A DNA stretch of 64,000 nt from G963556115 sp963677015. Lineage in GTDB: Bacteria > Planctomycetota > SZUA-567. The stretch spans positions 124,001 through 188,000 of the forward strand of contig OY781533.1 in assembly GCA_963677015.1 (NCBI GenBank), read 5' to 3'. The notes under the pieces were generated by a model. The model was given only the letters and a program-made list of their open reading frames with translations. It was not told the origin of the DNA and searched no databases. Of the stretch, positions 34,802-43,051 are shown piece by piece. Position numbers and translations under genes: made by a program. Positions within the stretch are counted from its first letter, which is position 1, and each line of letters begins with the position of its first letter.

Positions 34802-35713
34802 TCAGGATAGTGTTTCCAGACTTGCCAGTATATCTTCTTCCGGTTCGGCGTACTCTTCCAGAGGGGTTATGTCATCGGTCCATACTTCATCAAGCATGCG
34901 TTGTGTTCCGAGATCATTACGCAGTCCAAGTTCTTTAGCAACAGATATAATGATATCCGGTTTGATCTTTGTCAGACCGGTGGTGGAGGCGGTAATCAGA
35001 GCCAGTTCACATATTCGGTTAATATTGCCTGCCAGACCGCCGCTTGCTTCGTAAACCATTTCCGCCGCTTTTTTTGTGAAAACCCCGCGATTACAGCCCG
35101 AAGACTTTATGCGGGCAAGGATGTAGGTGGCTGTCTCGACATCATTATATGGAATCATATTGATTTTCATGCCTACTTTTGCATCAAATGAACTGGCGGC
35201 ACTGAGTTTTCCGTAAACTCCCTTTTGCCCGGCAAGAATAATTGACATTACCGGCAGACCATTATTCTCGATGTTATAAAGCATGCGGATATCATTGAGT
35301 AGAGCGTTATCTGAAATGCAGTGAGCATCATCAACGATAAGCAGTATCTTACCGCCATTGCTGCCTAGATATTCAATGCGTTTTTCAAGCGATTCAAATA
35401 CGGTATATCCATCCAGAACCTCGCCCTTCAGGCGGTGCAGGATATTCAGAAATACTTCATCTCTCGGACCTGAGGGATTGGATAAATATATTGTTGCCCA
35501 GCCGGAATTAGCAAAATCATGCCTGCAGACATGAATAAGTTCGGTCTTGCCGACTCCGGCTACACCGCTGATACAGACTGCACCCAGTCCCATTGCAATT
35601 GCATAACGCATTCTGGTAAGAACCAGCATGGCGCTTTCAACCGGAACGAAGAATTCCTGATTATGACTGTTATCAAAGGGGCGTTTGGTCATTGCCCAGT
35701 TATTCAAATACAT
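34802..35713 (-). CDS. ExeA/GspA-like AAA ATPase of the exopolysaccharide locus
   Basis: The 303-residue protein begins YLNNWAMTKRPFDNSHNQEFF, a typical start for ExeA-like ATPases. Walker A is GVAGVGKTELI and Walker B is KILLIVDDAHCIS; both look functional. A C-terminal helical region follows (GGLAGNINRICELALITA). In GspA/ExeA systems such ATPases help place secretin complexes through the cell wall; in exopolysaccharide loci they are found next to Wzz-like and tyrosine kinase genes, as here. It is the last of four minus-strand genes and overlaps none. It has no membrane span or peptidoglycan-binding domain, so it would be cytoplasmic. Confidence 0.85.
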   Translation of the reverse strand: MYLNNWAMTKRPFDNSHNQEFFVPVESAMLVLTRMRYAIAMGLGAVCISGVAGVGKTELIHVCRHDFANSGWATIYLSNPSGPRDEVFLNILHRLKGEVLDGYTVFESLEKRIEYLGSNGGKILLIVDDAHCISDNALLNDIRMLYNIENNGLPVMSIILAGQKGVYGKLSAASSFDAKVGMKINMIPYNDVETATYILARIKSSGCNRGVFTKKAAEMVYEASGGLAGNINRICELALITASTTGLTKIKPDIIISVAKELGLRNDLGTQRMLDEVWTDDITPLEEYAEPEEDILASLETLS

Positions 35714-35734
35714 TTTGTTTCTCCATGCTGCTGC

Positions 35735-36457
35735 TTATTCCATGGCGTTGAGTATAACACCGAGAAATCTGCCGTTGAGTTCTTTTGTTTCACGTTCAAA
35801 GGTTTTAATATGCACCGGATCAGGTTTTTGAGCTGTTATCAGAATTACTCCGGTACTGAGACCGATTGCCTTATCAGTAAGAATATTAAAACCTTTGGGA
35901 GCGGCATCAATGATTATCAGGTCAAATGATGCTTTCAGGCGCTGCCAGAACTCAGCGATATCTGTTTTAACTGCGGCTGAACGTGTAGAAAGAACATATA
36001 AATTATCACTCTCTATATATCCGAGTGCATCTTCCAGTGACTGCGGTTCATTGATAGCTCTGGCTTTTTCGTCTTTATGATTATCATATTCACTTCCGGA
36101 GAAGCCGTTATAAAATTCAAGTAGCAGAATCTTATTATCCTTGTTTTCTTCGGCCCAGAGTCTGGCTATATTTGTTGCGGTGAAAGTTACACCCTGCCCA
36201 GGTTCCAGAGATGAAAAGGTGATTACATCCGGTTCGAAGCGTTTGAGTTCGGAGAATAGCGCCTGGTATTCCCGGTGATATTTTGGTTTTCCGTTTGACT
36301 CTATAGTTGAGACGAGATCAAAATCAACCGCTATACGCGGTTCAATCTTTACCGGTATCAGATCGGTAAAGTCGGTGCGGGGATGGGCAATATTGAGCAT
36401 CTCGGCGCTTTTGTCAATAAGTGAGGCGAATGCCTGATCTATCTCTGATAAATTCAT
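35735..36457 (-). CDS. BY-kinase/ParA-fold protein with a degenerate P-loop
   Basis: The 240-residue protein has the fold of CpsD/CapB-type bacterial tyrosine kinases: REYQALFSELKRF, then VITFSSLEPGQGVTFTATNIARLWAEE, and a later FDLIIIDAAP strand. In active kinases the P-loop ends GKS/T; here it is GQGVT, with valine (residue 90) replacing the catalytic lysine. The Walker A' acidic strand (LLIDAD in active enzymes) reads LLLEFY. There is no C-terminal tyrosine cluster. It may be a regulatory pseudo-kinase working with the Wzz-like protein encoded 32 bases upstream. Confidence 0.8.
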   Translation of the reverse strand: MNLSEIDQAFASLIDKSAEMLNIAHPRTDFTDLIPVKIEPRIAVDFDLVSTIESNGKPKYHREYQALFSELKRFEPDVITFSSLEPGQGVTFTATNIARLWAEENKDNKILLLEFYNGFSGSEYDNHKDEKARAINEPQSLEDALGYIESDNLYVLSTRSAAVKTDIAEFWQRLKASFDLIIIDAAPKGFNILTDKAIGLSTGVILITAQKPDPVHIKTFERETKELNGRFLGVILNAME

Positions 36458-36489
36458 GGTGTAACCTTTGATTATTACTCTCTTTATTT

Positions 36490-37836
36490 TTAACTGCGGG
36501 TAATCTTTGATCCGCCAATTCTGCCAATTTTACCAAGTACCGGAAATTCTGGAGTTGCTTCAACCTCTTCAAGTTTAAAGGAACTCTTCTTGCAGCTGTA
36601 CATAATTAAAAATGCGCCGATAACTCCAATAAAACCTGCAAGAGAATAGATCAGGTAAAGTGGCGGACCGGATACTTTTTCAATATTTCCGGAAATTATG
36701 TAACCGATAATTGGTGATATACTGGCGATAGCCGGTGAATTTTTATATGTTGCTATCTCCTGTTCAATGTGTTCTTTTCTGCCAGCATTTTTATCTTTTT
36801 GTGAATCTTTAACTAAAACCTGAAGATCATTCAGCCGTGAACCTGCCTTTGCTGCGACGGTTTCCAGCTGAGAATTCAACGCGGCAATTTCTGCACGGGT
36901 AGTGATAATTTTACTGTTGAATTCTGCCAGTTTCGGGTTGGTGATTTCTTTAATATCTTCGACTACATGCGGGGACCGGGTAAGAGCATTTATCTGTGCC
37001 TGCAGTTCGTCTATTTCTTCCGACATCCTGATAGCTGCCGGGTGTTTGGTTGTGGCCCGTTGGAGCAGGCGCATTCTTGATGCTTCAATCTCTGCCTTAC
37101 GGTCTTTCAGAGCAATGAGTTCCGGTGTGTCTTCATATTGCACTACACGTTTTTCAGTTATCTGAGTGACCTGATTCTGGGGGTTGCTGATCCAGTTTGA
37201 GAGTACCAGCATTCTTGATGCAGCACTTTTCAGGTTGATGTTTATCTCTTCGATGGCCGCGAAATAACCGACAAGTTCATTGAGGATACTCCGGTAGCGG
37301 GGGTTGTCTTCGAACATGACCTCCCAACCGGCTGGACGCATGCTCCGGTTTTTCAGACTGGATTTAAGTTCATCAATAATAGTAAAGTATTCTTTGGTCT
37401 CTTCCTGATTGGCGGTTAATGATTTTAATTTACTCTCTAACTGCTGCAGACCTTTATTGAACTCTTCTTTATCGGCGTTAAATTTGTTTTCGATGTCTGA
37501 GTTGACCGCTTCTTTGATCTGATCTTTAAGCAGCAGCAGGCTCGCCGCGGTTTTGGTCTTTCTGTCGCGAATACTGGAGACAATAAGGCGTTCTTTGGCA
37601 ACGCTTTCTATGGTTATATCCGGTATTTCACTATTTTGAATAACTGTTTCCACCTGTGAAAGTACTTTTCTTTGGCTGCCGGTGTTATAGCAGATTTCGA
37701 GTGTTCCTTTATAGGTTTTCGGTAGATAGTTTACCAGGGCAATTCCGGCTCCAAGGGCAAGAATTATCCAGAGTCCGGCGAGAATACGCCGTAAAACTGA
37801 GGCACCGTGCTTTTCTTCAAATGATATATTTGGCAT
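36490..37836 (-). CDS. Wzz/GumC-like polysaccharide chain-length or co-polymerase protein
   Basis: The 448-residue protein has an N-terminal span (residues ~14-33, RRILAGLWIILALGAGIALV), a long periplasmic coiled coil (~100-375, rich in E, K, L, with AEIEASRMRLLQRATTKHPAAIRMSEEIDELQAQI) and a C-terminal span (~395-420, YLIYSLAGFIGVIGAFLIMY). This is the PCP-2a layout, in which the cytoplasmic tail contacts a BY-kinase. The tail after the second span is ~30 residues long. It sits between the Wza-like export lipoprotein and the pseudo-kinase genes, spaced 26 and 32 bases, as one operon. Confidence 0.85.
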   Translation of the reverse strand: MPNISFEEKHGASVLRRILAGLWIILALGAGIALVNYLPKTYKGTLEICYNTGSQRKVLSQVETVIQNSEIPDITIESVAKERLIVSSIRDRKTKTAASLLLLKDQIKEAVNSDIENKFNADKEEFNKGLQQLESKLKSLTANQEETKEYFTIIDELKSSLKNRSMRPAGWEVMFEDNPRYRSILNELVGYFAAIEEININLKSAASRMLVLSNWISNPQNQVTQITEKRVVQYEDTPELIALKDRKAEIEASRMRLLQRATTKHPAAIRMSEEIDELQAQINALTRSPHVVEDIKEITNPKLAEFNSKIITTRAEIAALNSQLETVAAKAGSRLNDLQVLVKDSQKDKNAGRKEHIEQEIATYKNSPAIASISPIIGYIISGNIEKVSGPPLYLIYSLAGFIGVIGAFLIMYSCKKSSFKLEEVEATPEFPVLGKIGRIGGSKITRS

Positions 37837-37862
37837 TATTATTCCTCTACCTTATTATCATC

Positions 37863-39095
37863 TTAGAGCAGCAGACCGCATATTGCTGCGACTTTACCCA
37901 TAAGACTCAGGTCTTCCCATTGCTTTCTGTTATTCGGATCAGTTGTATTGTTCTGATTATTCTTATTAATGTTGCTATTGGTGTTTATATTGTTGGTGCT
38001 GATGTAGATATTGCCACTGTTTGACGGTTTCTTTGCATATTCCGGCGGCTGGAGCATGAGTTTGTAGTTATCTTTTATAAGAATTTTCTGGATATATGTT
38101 TCAAGCTCGGGATCATCACGGTCAGGTACAATGATAATCTGACCCGGTTTGACGATTGGGTTATTCTTATTAAGACCACCGAAGAGCGACTCTGCAACAT
38201 TGTATTTGTTGGCTATCGGATGGGTGCGGTGCGGTGTTATCAGCACGACTTCACCGAGCCAGCCTTTATCTACATGTTCAAAACTGTCTCTAGCCTGAGC
38301 ATTCGCCTCGGAATTTATGGTTCTGGCCTGTGCCAACAGGCTGGAATCTGCTCTGAATACCGCTTCACTCAAATGTATCGGCTGTTTACCGATTGGGAAT
38401 CTTCCCTGATTCTTAACTCCGCCAAAGACATAATAGTAACCACCTCTGGCCTCAAGTGTTGTTACTCGTACAACCGGTGATTTACGTATATATGGCCGTA
38501 TAGTCCGTACTATGTTATTTGCAATCTGGTTGGTATCCAGACCTTTTGCCTGAACAAAATCTTCGGTGCCGGGTATCTGAATATCTCCGTCTTCGCTTAC
38601 TGTCACTTCGCCACTGAATTCCGGACTTTCTTTGACAACAATTTTAAGTTTGTCGCCGGCAAGATGGCGATAGTTATCTTCTGATTCTTCCTTACCGTAT
38701 AAGCCGCCGTATACTTTTTGTTCAACAGGCATCGGCAGGCGCGGATTCATTCCGGCAACCTGCAGTGGTCTGTCTGCGACCAGATCCGGGTTTACTCCTT
38801 GTCTTATCGGATCATGAATTCCCTGCCAGCGTGATGCGGCCGGCATTTTTTCGGTGATTTCCTGCATTGCCGGAAGTACTGGAGGGGTTCCTACCCCGAC
38901 ATCAGCCATGGCAAAAGCCGGATATCCCATGGATTTTGGCGCTTTGGGCTTTATTTTATAGACAGCGGGAGCGGATAAACCGTTGGCACCGTACGCAACG
39001 GGACCTTCATTGGTGGTATGCACCTTTGTCTGGCATCCTACTGTCAGCAGTATTATCAGTATAGAAATGCTGCCTGCAACACGGCTTAATTTCAT
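37863..39095 (-). CDS. Wza-like polysaccharide export lipoprotein
   Basis: The 410-residue protein starts with a lipoprotein signal (ISILIILLTVGC, Cys21). After a ~120-residue linker comes the Poly_export domain (GDKLKIVVKESPEFSGEVTVSEDGDIQIPG) and SLBB-like repeats (GYYYVFGGVKNQGRFPIGKQPIHLSEAVFRA and VKPGQIIIVPDRDDPELETYIQKIL). The C-terminus is an odd Asn/Thr-rich tail (NNINTNSNINKNNQNN) ending in a short hydrophobic stretch (MGKVAAICGLLL). Wza-type octamers form the outer-membrane channel for capsule or exopolysaccharide. It is the first gene of the operon; pdxB diverges upstream. Confidence 0.88.
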   Translation of the reverse strand: MKLSRVAGSISILIILLTVGCQTKVHTTNEGPVAYGANGLSAPAVYKIKPKAPKSMGYPAFAMADVGVGTPPVLPAMQEITEKMPAASRWQGIHDPIRQGVNPDLVADRPLQVAGMNPRLPMPVEQKVYGGLYGKEESEDNYRHLAGDKLKIVVKESPEFSGEVTVSEDGDIQIPGTEDFVQAKGLDTNQIANNIVRTIRPYIRKSPVVRVTTLEARGGYYYVFGGVKNQGRFPIGKQPIHLSEAVFRADSSLLAQARTINSEANAQARDSFEHVDKGWLGEVVLITPHRTHPIANKYNVAESLFGGLNKNNPIVKPGQIIIVPDRDDPELETYIQKILIKDNYKLMLQPPEYAKKPSNSGNIYISTNNINTNSNINKNNQNNTTDPNNRKQWEDLSLMGKVAAICGLLL

Positions 39096-39284
39096 TGGTT
39101 ATAGTCTCCGCTAAAGTTGATCGATACAGATAGCTAAAATTTTATCGGCAATTGTTGAATATCTAATCCACTAAAAACCGTAAAATTCATCTGGAACTCA
39201 ATATATATGTGAATACAATTGCTTTTTATGGCGGTTTTAGGATATGGGCCGGTCTTTTTATTCTGTAGGATGTAAAGGAAGAAA

Positions 39285-40415
39285 TTGTTTAAAATAGTTG
39301 CTGATAAGAATCAACCTCTTGTCAATCAATACTTTGGAAAATATGCGGAAATTATTGAACTAGCTGCGGAAGAGATTACAAATGCTGCATTACTAAGCTC
39401 CGGGGCTGATGCATTAATCTGTCGGTCTACCGTTAAAATAAATGAGGATTTGCTTAAAAACACCGGAATAAAGTTTGTTGGAACCTGTACTATTGGTTAT
39501 GATCATGTGGATTTTGATTATTTGAAAGCTAATAATATTGGTTTTTCATCAGCTCCAGGCTGTAATGCCAATAGTGTCGGAGAGTATATCGTCGCGGCAC
39601 TGTTAAAGCATGCGCTGGCAAAAGGGTATACGCTTGGCGGTAAGACTCTGGGCATAATCGGAGTTGGTAATGTTGGAAAGGTCGTTGCTGTTAAGGCGGA
39701 AGCACTCGGCCTGAAACTTCTGCTAAATGATCCGCCGCGAGCTCGGCTTGAGGGGGAGTCCGGATTTTGCGGGTTGGATAAGTTATTGTCTGAAAGTGAT
39801 TTTATATCTGTTCATGTGCCTTTAATCAGGTCCGGGATTGATAAGACTCTGGGGCTGGCTGATGAAGAGTTTTTCAGTAAAGTCAAACGCGGAGCGGTAT
39901 TTATTAATGCTGCCAGAGGCAAGGTCGCCAGAACTTCCGCTATTATTGAAGCTTATAGAGCGGGTATTCTGGAGGATTATATTCTTGATGTCTATGAAAA
40001 TGAACCGGAAGTTTTACCCGCAGTTTTAGAGAATGCGTTTATTGCAACGCCGCATATAGCTGGATATTCGTATGATGGAAAAACCAATGGAACAAGTGCG
40101 GTCTTTAAATCTTTTAGCAGGCATTTTGCATTAGATGTTGCTATTGATAATACAGATATAAATAATGATTATCAGGGTGAGATTGTGATCCCTGATGTTT
40201 GTAAAGGGCTTGAGGCGATTGATTATGCTGTTGAAAGCTGTTATGCTGTTTTTGAAGATTCACGTTTGCTCAAGGCTGCTCCGGGTAATTTTCGTGAACT
40301 GCGTAAGAATTATCCGAAGCGTTATGAGTTTTCACACTATTCGGTCAGTGGTTGCGGGCGGGAAGATTTAGAGATCTTGTATGGACTGGGGTTCGGCAGG
40401 GGTGATGGCAGATAA
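39285..40415 (+). CDS. pdxB: Erythronate-4-phosphate dehydrogenase
   Basis: PdxB oxidises 4-phospho-D-erythronate in the DXP-independent branch of pyridoxal phosphate synthesis. The 376-residue protein starts with TTG, supported by AAGGAAGAAA directly upstream. The NAD motif is GIIGVGNVGKVVA, the catalytic Arg lies in INAARGKVA, the Glu in DVYENEPEV and the His in TPHIAGYSYDGK; the GYS/T-x-GK pattern is specific for PdxB. A C-terminal dimerisation domain (DUF3410-like) follows, ending GCGREDLEILYGLGF. Its end overlaps the next gene by 11 bases. Confidence 0.9.
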   Translation: MFKIVADKNQPLVNQYFGKYAEIIELAAEEITNAALLSSGADALICRSTVKINEDLLKNTGIKFVGTCTIGYDHVDFDYLKANNIGFSSAPGCNANSVGEYIVAALLKHALAKGYTLGGKTLGIIGVGNVGKVVAVKAEALGLKLLLNDPPRARLEGESGFCGLDKLLSESDFISVHVPLIRSGIDKTLGLADEEFFSKVKRGAVFINAARGKVARTSAIIEAYRAGILEDYILDVYENEPEVLPAVLENAFIATPHIAGYSYDGKTNGTSAVFKSFSRHFALDVAIDNTDINNDYQGEIVIPDVCKGLEAIDYAVESCYAVFEDSRLLKAAPGNFRELRKNYPKRYEFSHYSVSGCGREDLEILYGLGFGRGDGR

Positions 40416-41772
40416 AAGGGTATATTTAGCTTTTATATTAATATTATTGACAGCTTTTGTTTCGTCATCAGCTGTTGCAGATACTGATTCAGACTATGCT
40501 CTTGCTCAACGCTACTGGAAGAATGGTGATTACGAAAAAGCCGCCGAGGCGTTTAAAAAGGTACGGGACTCAGCAACTGAAAATGTGGTAAAAGCGGCAC
40601 TGGCCTATTCTCTGGCGCAGCAGGCTGCTGGTAGAGACGAAGAGGCTGAAGATGGCTTCCGATTTTTTATTAACAGTTATCCTCAATCGGAATTTATAAA
40701 TACAGCTATGTTCAGGATGATAAATATTCTGATAAGTCAGGGTGAGTATGCTGAGGCTGCGGTGTATCTGCATCGATTAAAAATTCCAAGTTCTGATATT
40801 GCTTTAAGGCAGATTCGTGATTCTTTGAGTATTGTATGTTATCTCGGGCTGCAGCAATATAATAATGTGGCCTATGCTATAAATAATTATATTACGGAAT
40901 ATCCCGATTCCATGGATTCTGAGAAGTATGAATTATGGCTTTCATGGTATAAGCAGGAACAGAATGACAGCTCGGCAGCAGCTGATTTTCAGCGGCTTGC
41001 TCTGGGAGCGGAAAAGTCGAAGATAGCACTTGCTGCTAAAGAGTATCTGGTCCCTCTGCTTATAAAAAATAACCGGATTGATGATGCAGTAAAATATATG
41101 TCGGAGCTTATCGCTGAAGGCAAGCAATATAGAGATATAGAATTACTCTGGCTTGCCAGTTATCTGGTGGATATGCGGGAGTTGGCGCAGGCAGGGAGTA
41201 TTCTGCATCTTATAGTGGAAAAACCGGAAAGTTCGATGATTCAGGCGGTCGCTCTCAATGATCTGGCACGCATACAGACCTCGGAACGAAACTTTCATGA
41301 TGCCCTTAGTAATTTTCCACTGGTTGAAAAGGCTTTGATGAATGCAGATTCAAGTGTTGGTCAGATAGAGTTACTGACTAAAACGATGCGCTATGCTAAT
41401 GCTCTGACCCTGCGCAAGATTGGTCGTGCCGCCAGAGCCAGAGTTATTCTTGATAGTTTGCACCCGACAGTCTATGAGCCATTATATTACCAGATAGTTT
41501 ATGAGCAGGGGCTGGTAGCCATGAGTATTGGTGATTATAAGAGTGCTGCTGAGAAGCTGATGCAGGTCGGTATACTTTCAACCGATCCGGATCTGGCTGG
41601 AAAAGCTCTGCTGCGCTGTGTTGAGGCCTGTCAGTCTATGAATAATCAGAAATTATTGCGTATTTGTCTGGAGGAGCTGGTAGGGAAAAATGAAGGAAGC
41701 TATGGCAGACTTTATCCTAATAGTCCATATACTACGCAGGCATATGATATCATGAATTCGCAGAAAAAGTGA
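40405..41772 (+). CDS. Secreted TPR-repeat protein
   Basis: ATG 40405 is chosen because GGCAGGGG precedes it and it gives a clean signal peptide (VYLAFILILLTAFVSSSAVA). An earlier ATG at 40381 would put eight residues in front of it. The mature part of ~430 residues is built of helical pairs of tetratricopeptide type, starting YALAQRYWKNGDYEKAAEAFKKV and FRFFINSYPQSEFINTAMFRMINILISQGEYAEAAVYLHRL. This is the YbgF/BamD style of periplasmic TPR scaffold. It overlaps pdxB by 11 bases and precedes an STN-like protein by 50, so the last two probably act together. Confidence 0.75.
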   Translation: MADKRVYLAFILILLTAFVSSSAVADTDSDYALAQRYWKNGDYEKAAEAFKKVRDSATENVVKAALAYSLAQQAAGRDEEAEDGFRFFINSYPQSEFINTAMFRMINILISQGEYAEAAVYLHRLKIPSSDIALRQIRDSLSIVCYLGLQQYNNVAYAINNYITEYPDSMDSEKYELWLSWYKQEQNDSSAAADFQRLALGAEKSKIALAAKEYLVPLLIKNNRIDDAVKYMSELIAEGKQYRDIELLWLASYLVDMRELAQAGSILHLIVEKPESSMIQAVALNDLARIQTSERNFHDALSNFPLVEKALMNADSSVGQIELLTKTMRYANALTLRKIGRAARARVILDSLHPTVYEPLYYQIVYEQGLVAMSIGDYKSAAEKLMQVGILSTDPDLAGKALLRCVEACQSMNNQKLLRICLEELVGKNEGSYGRLYPNSPYTTQAYDIMNSQKK

Positions 41773-41822
41773 ATAGGAAAAATTGTGTATACTGTAAACT
41801 TTATTATCTCAGGTTCTAATTT

Positions 41823-42989
41823 ATGCGGATAATTACCGGATTTTTATTGCTGGTATTTTTCCTTTCATCTTTCTGCTCCGGTGCAGATGATGATGTTATG
41901 GATTTATTGAATAAGCATGTCAGCTATGATTTTTCCGGAGTTCCTTTTGATCAGGTATTGCAGCAGGTTTCGGCTACTAGCGGTATTAATATTGTTCCGT
42001 TGCATTCACTTACTTCTTCAGTCAGTTATAAGAGTCCGGTTTATCTGACGGTAAAGGATATGCCCCTGGAACAGTTTATTGACTGGCTTGCTGGAGTTGC
42101 CAGAGCGCGTTATCGAATATTTCATGATGGCAGAGTATATCTTTCGCAGAATTATGAGTGGGTAGAGATAAATAAGTTTGGCATGCTGTTCATTGATTTG
42201 AAGGATATTGTGAATGGTTCTCAGGAACTTGAAAGTTTCGATGGCGGAATTTCCGAGCTTACAAAGATTATAACTCTTTTCGATGATAATTATTATATTC
42301 GCACAGAGCAGCAGGCTGATATGATAAAATTAATTGCTCATGTTCCCAAGGAACTCAAGGATGTTTTCGTCCAGTTAATTGATGAGTATAAAAGTAATGG
42401 TAAAGCTCTGAATAAATATCAGGCAGTTACAGATCGGAATCTAAAGCAGCTTGAAAAAAAGCTGATGGTTGTAAAAGAGATTAATTATCCATATGCACCG
42501 TTGAATCTGCAGATAAAACGCCTTGAAAATGATTATTCTGTAAATATAGGTTGTAGCAATCTGATTTTCAGTTCACAGAAACAGCTGCCGCAGATTTCAT
42601 TAAAACTAGGAAAAGTAAGTCTTAAAGAGGCGATAGAATGTATAATTGAAAAGACTGACTTTAAAGGAGCGGAGCTTTCTGTCCCTAATGGTATATGGCT
42701 GACAAGGTATATTTCCGGATGGACTCAGGCAGTATCAAGGCGTTTTTTATGGTCTGATAATATAGTGATAAGATCTTATGCTTTAGATAAACTGGGGCTG
42801 CTGATTCCTGGAAACATACTGGCCGCACAGATTCTTGATAAAGTGGCTCAGCGAGCCTGGTTTGATCCGCTTGCCGGGGTTATTTATAATGACAGAAAGA
42901 GGAGTCTGATCGTTATTGCTGATATACAAATTCAAAATAGAGTTTTACTGGCGTTGCAGGAGCTGGCGGAACGTCTGCAGGCGGATTAA
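41823..42989 (+). CDS. Secreted STN/secretin-N-like protein
   Basis: The 388-residue protein has a Sec signal peptide (IITGFLLLVFFLSSFCSG). Residues ~25-110 (VSYDFSGVPFDQVLQQVSATSGINIVP...VYLTVKDMPLEQFIDWLA) match the STN/N0-type domain of secretins and TonB-linked receptors. A second similar repeat lies near residues ~225-290 (YSVNIGCSNLIFSSQKQLPQISLKLGKVSLKEAIECIIEKTDF), and a third short one near the end (IIPGNILAAQILDKVAQRAWFDP-type). No secretin beta-barrel follows, so it is not a pore by itself. It may be a periplasmic docking protein paired with the TPR protein upstream. Confidence 0.65.
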   Translation: MRIITGFLLLVFFLSSFCSGADDDVMDLLNKHVSYDFSGVPFDQVLQQVSATSGINIVPLHSLTSSVSYKSPVYLTVKDMPLEQFIDWLAGVARARYRIFHDGRVYLSQNYEWVEINKFGMLFIDLKDIVNGSQELESFDGGISELTKIITLFDDNYYIRTEQQADMIKLIAHVPKELKDVFVQLIDEYKSNGKALNKYQAVTDRNLKQLEKKLMVVKEINYPYAPLNLQIKRLENDYSVNIGCSNLIFSSQKQLPQISLKLGKVSLKEAIECIIEKTDFKGAELSVPNGIWLTRYISGWTQAVSRRFLWSDNIVIRSYALDKLGLLIPGNILAAQILDKVAQRAWFDPLAGVIYNDRKRSLIVIADIQIQNRVLLALQELAERLQAD

Positions 42990-43051
42990 TCTGCCTGTAT
43001 TTGACAGGTTTCAGTTTATACTGTAACTCTGACTGATTATAGAGTGCCTTG

